From NCBI GenBank assembly GCA_024243835.1, contig JALPMN010000608.1:1-22257 (forward strand): a DNA stretch of 22,257 nucleotides, read 5' to 3'. A model generated the notes under the pieces. The model did no database searches, was not told the origin of the DNA, and saw only the letters and a program-made list of their open reading frames with translations. Origin of the DNA: Enteropsectra breve (lineage: Eukaryota > Microsporidia). A program made the translations under genes and the position numbers. The stretch's first letter is position 1; the number at the start of each line of letters is the position of its first letter. This document shows, in pieces, positions 16,894 to 22,257 of the stretch.

Positions 16894-17634
16894 TTAGTCG
16901 GCCTTGTCGCTTAAATCAAATTCATAGGAGGAGCCATCGGCATCTTTGTGGAAAGACTCAAGCTCGCCCAGATCAAATTTATATTGACTATCAGACTTCA
17001 TGTTGCTTTCATCTATTTTAAAGTCTTCTTTCTTCTTCGGGAGAACATCTGCAAACAGTGCCTTAAGATCCACTTTTGGCTTTGCGCCGCACATTTTGCC
17101 TTTGTCAGATTCTTTTAAGCCCTCTTCCTTCGTATTATCCTCAGTGTTTGGCCTTTCCTTTGCTTCATCCTCGTTTTTTGCGCTGTAATTCGCATTATCA
17201 GTGCCCTCTTTGGCTTCGTCCTTTTTATGGCGCTTTTTGTCGGACTCCTCACCTTCATCGGCAGTGTTTCTCTTTTCAGCCACACTGGCAGCCTGTTTGT
17301 CGCTTGATTCGTTCTTGGTGCTCACCCCGCGGACGATCTTTCTGTTTCTCAAGGGGATTTCCTTGACAACGGTCTTCTTCTCCTCGATCTGTGGAATCTC
17401 CTCTGTTTCTATGTGCAGGATATTTCCAATGGCATCTGAAACAACCCTGCGCTCAAACTTGTCCTTGAGATCTGCCGTATCAACCATGCTTTCAATGAGT
17501 GCCTGCTTGCGCAGTATTTTGTAGTCCTGGGTGACATCGAGGGCACTTACCAGGAGATCTATGAACTCGTCCAGCACATCATCAGTGAATTCTTCTTTTT
17601 TTCCAAGCAAAAACGCAATTATTTCCTCGTACAT
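16894..17634 (-). CDS. Unrecognised protein with helical N terminus and charged tail
   Basis: I do not recognise this 246-residue protein. The first roughly 75 residues look like a compact helical domain (MYEEIIAFLLGKKEEF, then LDEFIDLLVSALDV and QALIESMV). Residues 90-185 are rich in Lys and Glu and probably disordered or nuclear (DKKRHKKDEAKE). The end alternates acidic and aromatic residues (YKFDLGELESF, YEFDLSD), which could be a docking motif. I place the start at 17634: CCCCC lies directly against this ATG, whereas the in-frame ATG at 17646 has no such signal and adds only four residues. The open frame and start signature make it a real gene; its role is unknown. Confidence 0.82.
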   Translation of the reverse strand: MYEEIIAFLLGKKEEFTDDVLDEFIDLLVSALDVTQDYKILRKQALIESMVDTADLKDKFERRVVSDAIGNILHIETEEIPQIEEKKTVVKEIPLRNRKIVRGVSTKNESSDKQAASVAEKRNTADEGEESDKKRHKKDEAKEGTDNANYSAKNEDEAKERPNTEDNTKEEGLKESDKGKMCGAKPKVDLKALFADVLPKKKEDFKIDESNMKSDSQYKFDLGELESFHKDADGSSYEFDLSDKAD

Positions 17635-17639
17635 GGGGG
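17635..17639 (-). promoter_or_regulatory. CCCCC directly before the preferred start
   Basis: On the minus strand GAGAGCCCCC is followed immediately by ATG. This favours the second in-frame ATG over the one 12 bases upstream. Confidence 0.5.
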
Positions 17640-17895
17640 CTCTCATTTTTCACGAAATATATTTTAAAACCCAGGAGTTTGGCAAAGTGACGAATGAAAA
17701 CAGTTTTGCCTTGCACCAGAACACCGGTTCTAGGCACATAACATTGTAAAACGAAATAGTGTGCAATTGAATGCATGTAGTGGTATATTTTAATTGCATA
17801 AACAATACAGATGCTTAAATTATAAACAAGAGATGTTTTACATTATTTATTTGTTGGAAATTCATATTTGCAAAAAGCTTTCTAGCCAATGACAA

Positions 17896-17918
17896 AGGTA
17901 CACATTTTTTGTGTACCT
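17896..17918. repeat. 9-bp perfect hairpin AGGTACACA / TGTGTACCT with T5 loop
   Basis: The arms at 17896-17904 and 17910-17918 are exactly complementary around TTTTT. It stands out because its stem is GC-richer than the surrounding spacer. It could be a protein-binding palindrome or a structured transcript end. Confidence 0.7.
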
Positions 17919-18369
17919 ATAAGCTATCGGCAATATTTCAACTGACAAATGATATAATTTTTATTAAAGGGAATTGGTATCACTTGAAAAACAAAAGTGA
18001 CTAACCGCAGATCTTCTATTCTAAAGTTCTTGCAAAGAGCTGTCTCATTTCACATCTTGATCTATGTTTAAAACACACTTCTTGATTTATATTTTTAAGT
18101 TGACTTGTAATGTAAAACTCACTACACACTTGGATCAGGCGAGTAAGCATGGGATTTAATTGGTTAAATAAATATAAAAGAGTATGTTTGTATATTACTT
18201 TGTGTGCTGTTAAAAATTATGACAAGTGCATCAATTTCAAATTGTGTCATGTTAAGCTTAAATACTCATATAGCACTGCTGTATCAATTTATATTATATA
18301 TATTTAAATCATAATCCAACTGCCACTCGAGCTAAGAAATAATCATACAGCAGATATCTTTTTTTCTCG

Positions 18370-18398
18370 AAATTTTTATTTTTGAAAACCGTCCACCC
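18370..18398 (+). promoter_or_regulatory. AAATTTTT + CCC start-site signature of the TPA1-like gene
   Basis: AAATTTTT at 18370-18377 is followed by CCACCC abutting the ATG at 18399. This supports that start. Confidence 0.5.
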
Positions 18399-19454
18399 AT
18401 GGCCCAGCACACTCAAAGCTATGAGGCACCGTATTTCCATGCCATCATCGATGACTTTCTGGCAGATAAAGATCATGAAGCCTTGCTTGACTATTTTCAC
18501 TCCTGCAAATTCACAAAGGTCTGCTCAGATCTCTACCACTTTTATCAGACTGCTGAGCTAAATTCAGAAGCCGCTTTAGATAAATTCAAAAGTGAACTCG
18601 ATGTTGTTTTTGGAGAAAGGATGCCCTTGGACAATAGATACTACAATATCTTTGGTTCCCTGTACAAGAAGGACGACTATCTGCTTTGCCACGACGACCT
18701 TATTGATGACCGTGTCTTCGCCTTCACTTATTACCTGGAGGACTTTCAGAGCGGCGAACTGGCGATATACGAAAACGACTGTGAAACGCTCAATAAAGAG
18801 ATTAAAATACGCAAAAATAGGCTGGTTATCTTCAAGGTCGGCGCTAGCAGCTTCCACGAAGTAAAAAGGTGCCTGGAGGATGGAAGAAAAGCAGTTTCTG
18901 GATGGTTTAATATCAAAAATACGCCAGTTCCAGAATCTCACATGGCTGGGACTCTTCAGATTCCAACAGACCCAGTATTTTTTGACTTAGAACATGAATT
19001 TTTCAGCCAGAGGGATTCAAAGAACGAATATGTGCACACTGCATTCTTGGATTTTGAAGATCTAAGTGACAATGTTGTCGCAAGAAAGCCCAGTGGGCCT
19101 TTTATTTCCAGGCGATGCACGAGCTTGAAAATAGAGCCGTTTTATGTGCCGCGTATTGAGGGCTATGAGCCGGTGAATGCAGAGGTGCTGGCATTCGACA
19201 GCGAAAGCTATATTCTGGTAAATGACAAAATAAACGTAGAGGAAAAAGAAATTCTTGACATAATTGTGTTCAAGGGCAGTATAGAGGACGATCTTCTTGT
19301 AAAATGTGTCGGAAGTTCTGGGGAGGTAATACGTTGCATCCCGTTTTACAGTGATTCGATGATTTTAGTGCTCAGAAAAAACATCAACCTGTGTATTTTT
19401 AGAGACAACTGGCAGTTTGAAATGAAGCATTTTATGTATATTCGAAATGATTAA
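18399..19454 (+). CDS. TPA1: Tpa1/Ofd1/OGFOD1-type 2-oxoglutarate, Fe(II)-dependent prolyl hydroxylase
   Basis: Relatives hydroxylate a proline of ribosomal protein uS12 (Rps23) and affect translation termination and, in fission yeast, sterol and oxygen responses. The N-terminal double-stranded beta-helix has the metal triad H98-x-D100 (LLCHDDLIDD) and H153 (SSFHEV), and the 2-oxoglutarate-binding Arg163 (GRKAVSGWF). FTYYL...GELAIY between them fits the family. A second, non-catalytic beta-helix half is suggested by residues 200-351, including PFYSDSMILVLR. At 351 residues it is much shorter than yeast Tpa1 (644), but both parts seem kept. The active site looks intact, so I infer activity. 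The substrate is inferred from the family only; uS12 is not in the window. Confidence 0.9.
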   Translation: MAQHTQSYEAPYFHAIIDDFLADKDHEALLDYFHSCKFTKVCSDLYHFYQTAELNSEAALDKFKSELDVVFGERMPLDNRYYNIFGSLYKKDDYLLCHDDLIDDRVFAFTYYLEDFQSGELAIYENDCETLNKEIKIRKNRLVIFKVGASSFHEVKRCLEDGRKAVSGWFNIKNTPVPESHMAGTLQIPTDPVFFDLEHEFFSQRDSKNEYVHTAFLDFEDLSDNVVARKPSGPFISRRCTSLKIEPFYVPRIEGYEPVNAEVLAFDSESYILVNDKINVEEKEILDIIVFKGSIEDDLLVKCVGSSGEVIRCIPFYSDSMILVLRKNINLCIFRDNWQFEMKHFMYIRND

Positions 19455-19952
19455 AAAATAATTTATACTTTTAAAACAAATGCTATTCATTGTATGCTAT
19501 ACAATACTTTTTAAGTTAAAATCTGTCTGCTTTTATTAAAATGAGAAGTGTAGCACGCTTCAATGTTGCAGCTAAGTAATGAAACATATTTGGCAAAATG
19601 TGTTCATAGCCCCTAGCCAAGGACTGCTGTGATCTGCACTAAAGTTGAATGCTTTGATACTAATAGATATACAAACCGTTATTATCTAAAGGATTGAGAA
19701 GAAAAATACAATAAATCTTTACAACGAGTGATAAGTTTGCTGAATGAAACATCCCTTATTCTTTTCCCAGCCATATAAAGAGAACAAGAAAATTTTTAAA
19801 TGAATGAAGTTTGTTAATTAAAAGCGAAAAAATGATGATATTATCATCCACTACTGCATTTGTAGCTGCTTTATTTCTTTGGAAAGCCCTTTCTGCGCTG
19901 CAGCAACAAAATTTTCTTTCCGCAATTTTTTGCAAAATTTTTACTGCCCTCA
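19455..19952. other. Spacer between TPA1-like gene and RPS13
   Basis: This is 498 bp. The last 120 bp are less AT-rich and contain a possible 42-codon ORF (19832-19960) and a 15-bp palindrome, GATGATATTATCATC, at 19834-19848. The rest is plain AT-rich sequence; no tRNA was seen. Confidence 0.5.
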
Positions 19953-19960
19953 ATGGCTAG
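19832..19960 (+). CDS. Possible small hydrophobic ORF overlapping the RPS13 start
   Basis: The frame starts with two adjacent ATGs and runs 42 codons to TAG, overlapping the first 8 bases of RPS13 in another frame. The product would have one hydrophobic segment (STTAFVAALFLWKALSAL, residues 6-23), like a small single-pass membrane protein. No CCC signature precedes it and I recognise no family. It could be an upstream ORF, a tiny gene, or chance. The local rise in GC makes it worth listing. Confidence 0.2.
   Translation: MMILSSTTAFVAALFLWKALSALQQQNFLSAIFCKIFTALNG
19934..19952 (+). promoter_or_regulatory. AAAATTTTT + CCC start-site signature of RPS13
   Basis: AAAATTTTT (19934-19942) and GCCC (19946-19949) precede the ATG at 19953 by three bases. 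It matches the window-wide pattern. Confidence 0.55.
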
Positions 19961-20390
19961 AATGCACTCCAGTGGAAAGGGTAAGAGCGGCTCAATGAAG
20001 CCGTTCAGCACCTCCATACCAACTTTTATGGATATGGATATTGCCGAGGTCAAGAAGACCATTATTCATCTTGCAAATAGAGGAAACACCGCTGCAATTA
20101 TTGGAACAATTCTGAGAGATTGCCACGGTATTGGAAATGTTGAGGATGTTCTTGGCGTGCCATTGCTTACCTTTATGAGGGAGAACAAGGTTGCTGCAGC
20201 CATCCCCGATGATCTTCAGTCTCTTATCAATAGATCTGCCAACATAAAGCTCCACTTGACTGGTAACAACAAGGATAACGATGCTAAATACAGACTCAAT
20301 CTTATTAACTCAAGACTGCACAGACTTGTGAGATACTACAAGGAAAAGAGCATTCTCCCAGCCAACTGGAAGCTCAGTGCCAAGTTTTAA
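19953..20390 (+). CDS. RPS13: Small-subunit ribosomal protein uS15 (eukaryotic S13)
   Basis: uS15 is a primary binder of the central domain of small-subunit rRNA. The 145-residue protein aligns along its length with eukaryotic S13 (151): it starts MARMHSSGKGKS (MGRMHAPGKG in relatives), continues with IGTILRDCHGIGNV (IGVILRDSHG), and ends DAKYRLNLINSRLHRLVRYY and LPANWK (LPPNWK). The helical core is intact. No 5' intron is seen, although ribosomal protein genes are where microsporidian introns usually occur. The gene is convergent with the calcineurin gene, 249 bp away. Confidence 0.97.
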   Translation: MARMHSSGKGKSGSMKPFSTSIPTFMDMDIAEVKKTIIHLANRGNTAAIIGTILRDCHGIGNVEDVLGVPLLTFMRENKVAAAIPDDLQSLINRSANIKLHLTGNNKDNDAKYRLNLINSRLHRLVRYYKEKSILPANWKLSAKF

Positions 20391-20639
20391 TTAAATAATA
20401 TTTTATACGATCTTTTCAAATGCTCTGTTAGCTTCAAGCCATTTTAATACTGCGATTCACTTTTTGTTTGAAATGCATCTTGCCACTAATTTTATTTAAA
20501 AATAAAGTTGATGTTATTGGAAATCGATTTAAATAACGTAAAGTACTGTAAGTTTGGGCTGTATTGTTACTTCTTAAGACTCTCTCTATAAAAACTACTT
20601 TAAAAGACTAATGCAACTGAAGAATATTAAATATTTAAT

Positions 20640-22199
20640 TCATTTCCAGAATTTTATCCAGCTATGCCATTTTTTAGCCTTGGTGCTTTCACTGTTTGTC
20701 GGTGAAATGTTTGGGCGTTTACAGTTCCTTTCAAAGTTATCGTAGCTTTCAGGCGCATTTAAAGCATCTTCTTCTATCTGGCTTTCTTCATCATCTGGAC
20801 CCTCAGCTGCCTCCCGTGCTATTCTTAGTTTTGTAAATTTTTCTTTCACTGCTTTAAGCTCCTTTAAATCAGGCTCAATATCATCATCTCCTAATATTTT
20901 ATCATATCCAGCACTTAATATCGCATCAGTATTGAGGCATCCCATTTCAGTTTCTATGAGTTCCATCGTCATTCCGCCCAGATTATTCTCGGCCTCTTTT
21001 TTCTGCCAATAATCAAAGAGCTCATTGTCCACCGTTAGCGTGTCTGTTGTTGTGCTTTCATCACATGCAAAAGCCACTTCACTTAGCGCTTCGAGGAGAT
21101 CCGCCAAGTGCTCTGCCACGAACGGAATGCTCCAGCTGATGCCATCAAGATATCCTGGCAGGACATACGGATGAGATACAGCACTGAACTGGCTGATTGT
21201 TACAATTTTTTCATCATACTCAATTACACCTGCTTTGTTGCCATAAGTGTCGCAGTAGTTTGGGGCGCTGAAAAGAGTGACAACAGATGGATGCCCATTG
21301 TATTCTTTGAATATTTTGTAGCCCTCTTGATGCACTTCATGGCCTCTTATTAAAACCTTTAGCTTATTTTGTTTCAAAAACTTGCAGACATGCTCATAAG
21401 TATAAAAATACGAGCAGTTTCTCCGTGAATTGAACCTCCACTTGCTTGCTGCAGAAAAATCAGTGGCTGGGTCTGACCACAGAATGTCGCAGAGGAGGCC
21501 TTTGAACTTGATCTCACCCACCCTGTTGAGCTTGTTGATGTCTTCAAGCAGCGCAAGATCTGGCGAGATTCCACCATGGCAGCAGAATGCACTGTTTTGT
21601 ACAACAGCAGCAACAGGCAGCAAATTAAATACAAAAAGAAAGTCGCTGTACATTAGATCGCCATATTTGTGCTTCACCTCGCCGTAAAAAGTAAAATACT
21701 TTGTCATTTTTTCAGACTCATGATTTCCCCTGAGAAGAATTACGTTTTCAGGATAATAAGTCTTGAGAAGCAGTAGATAAAGAAACGTCTCAACGGAAAA
21801 AACACCGCGATCAACGTAGTCTCCAAGAAACACAACGCAGTCCCTTGGAAATTCATAGTTTTCCAGGAGCGCGAAAAGATCATACAGCTGGCCGTGGATG
21901 TCGCCAATGATGTGGCATTTTCTATTTACAGAAACAACATTGCTCTCTTGCTTTAATATTTTTGCAGCGTCGTTCAAAATCTTTCGAGCCTGCGTGTTTG
22001 AGAGCCTCCCTTGGTGTCTAAAATGGGTCTTTACCGTTTCCAGATCCAAAAAAGAATATTTCTGATTGAGTATTGCGATGTCAGAAATCTCTTGGCATGC
22101 TACTGCGGGTACTTCGCTGTTTATTCGAAAACTATCAGAGTCATCTTCGGTGCATGTGTATGTTTCTTTCGATACTATGTTTTTAATCTGTATCTTCAT
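20640..22199 (-). CDS. CNA1: Calcineurin catalytic subunit A (PP2B Ser/Thr phosphatase)
   Basis: Calcineurin dephosphorylates targets in response to Ca2+/calmodulin. The 519-residue protein has the PPP core: GDIHGQ (99-104; D100, H102), GDYVDRG (126-132), RGNHE (157-161), H208 in CCHGG, and H287 in IRGHE. FSAPNYCDTYGNKAGVIEY is typical. The calcineurin-specific segment follows: HPYVLPGYLDGISWSIPFVAEH (343-364), the helix that binds regulatory subunit B. The C-terminal tail (about 425-519) has a basic-hydrophobic stretch (LKAVKEKFTKLRIAREA) where calmodulin binds in relatives, and YDNFERNCKRP, which may be a weak counterpart of the autoinhibitory segment. The N terminus has about 45 extra residues with no alternative Met. 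No CCC abuts the start; ACCCC lies about 40 nt upstream. Confidence 0.95.
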   Translation of the reverse strand: MKIQIKNIVSKETYTCTEDDSDSFRINSEVPAVACQEISDIAILNQKYSFLDLETVKTHFRHQGRLSNTQARKILNDAAKILKQESNVVSVNRKCHIIGDIHGQLYDLFALLENYEFPRDCVVFLGDYVDRGVFSVETFLYLLLLKTYYPENVILLRGNHESEKMTKYFTFYGEVKHKYGDLMYSDFLFVFNLLPVAAVVQNSAFCCHGGISPDLALLEDINKLNRVGEIKFKGLLCDILWSDPATDFSAASKWRFNSRRNCSYFYTYEHVCKFLKQNKLKVLIRGHEVHQEGYKIFKEYNGHPSVVTLFSAPNYCDTYGNKAGVIEYDEKIVTISQFSAVSHPYVLPGYLDGISWSIPFVAEHLADLLEALSEVAFACDESTTTDTLTVDNELFDYWQKKEAENNLGGMTMELIETEMGCLNTDAILSAGYDKILGDDDIEPDLKELKAVKEKFTKLRIAREAAEGPDDEESQIEEDALNAPESYDNFERNCKRPNISPTNSESTKAKKWHSWIKFWK

Positions 22200-22257
22200 C
22201 CGTTGGAAGATTCTTGAAAATAAAAAGTAAAAAGGGGTTTTTGAAAACAGGGTGAAA
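22200..22257 (-). other. 5' flank of CNA1
   Basis: Only 58 bp are visible. On the minus strand it contains ACCCC and a T-rich run but no signature directly at the ATG. The promoter lies partly outside the window. Confidence 0.4.

Larger units (their letters stand above)
17635..18398. other. Divergent spacer with short hairpin
   Basis: About 760 bp of AT-rich sequence separate divergent starts. A perfect hairpin lies at 17896-17918. An AT run (TTATATTATATATATTTAAATC, 18291-18312) lies about 90 bp before the next gene. No gene or tRNA is recognised. Confidence 0.5.

Noticed and set aside
18399..20390. Functional pairing of the TPA1-like hydroxylase with the neighbouring ribosomal protein
   Set aside because: The known substrate of this family is uS12, not uS15. 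Adjacency alone, with a 498-bp spacer, does not support a link.
19953..20390. Intron near the start of RPS13
   Set aside because: The frame aligns with family members from Met1 without a gap, and no GTAAG-like donor follows the ATG.
1243..20640. tRNA or snoRNA genes in the spacers
   Set aside because: No pair of A and B boxes (GGTTCNANNCC) and no convincing C/D box pairs were found by eye. A covariance-model scan (tRNAscan-SE, Rfam) would be decisive.
103..22199. Defence, toxin-antitoxin, CRISPR or mobile-element cassette
   Set aside because: No transposase, reverse transcriptase, nuclease or integrase motif is present. The genes are eukaryotic housekeeping genes.

Overview
The window looks like nuclear DNA of a microsporidian (an obligate intracellular fungal relative). 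All twelve recognisable genes are eukaryotic and none has a visible intron. Several proteins are shorter than their yeast or animal counterparts, such as a separase of 833 residues and a Tpa1/Ofd1 hydroxylase of 351. Nine of the twelve starts carry a CCC run within about 5 nt of the ATG, often with an AAATTT-like block just upstream, a start-site signature known from microsporidian genomes. Spacers are strongly AT-rich and long for the group (about 250-780 bp). That suggests a less compacted genome than Encephalitozoon; I cannot name the genus.

Layout, left to right: a 23-bp minisatellite at the left edge; OLA1-type GTPase (-); TFIIF beta subunit (+); TRM112 (-); a 1230-residue WD-repeat protein that I read as a divergent BRWD/PHIP homolog (+); separase (+); ELP3 (+); a possible degenerate USP-like protein (-); DBP2-like DEAD-box helicase (-); an unrecognised protein with a charged tail (-); Tpa1/Ofd1 2-oxoglutarate oxygenase (+); ribosomal protein uS15 (+); calcineurin A catalytic subunit (-).

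Functionally this is a housekeeping neighbourhood with no operon. TFIIF beta, Dbp2 and the BRWD-like protein point to transcription and chromatin. Elp3, Trm112, uS15, OLA1 and the Tpa1-like hydroxylase point to translation and its modification. Separase acts in chromosome segregation and calcineurin in Ca2+ signalling. I found no tRNA, rRNA, CRISPR array, transposase or phage gene.

The least ordinary items are the BRWD-like protein with a shrunken bromodomain, a minisatellite expanding inside the separase gene, a USP-like fold that seems to have lost its catalytic residues, and short inverted or direct repeats in the spacers. These include an 18-bp perfect hairpin, two interleaved inverted repeats and a 25-bp duplicated block. 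I do not see a defence-like or otherwise clearly new multi-gene system.
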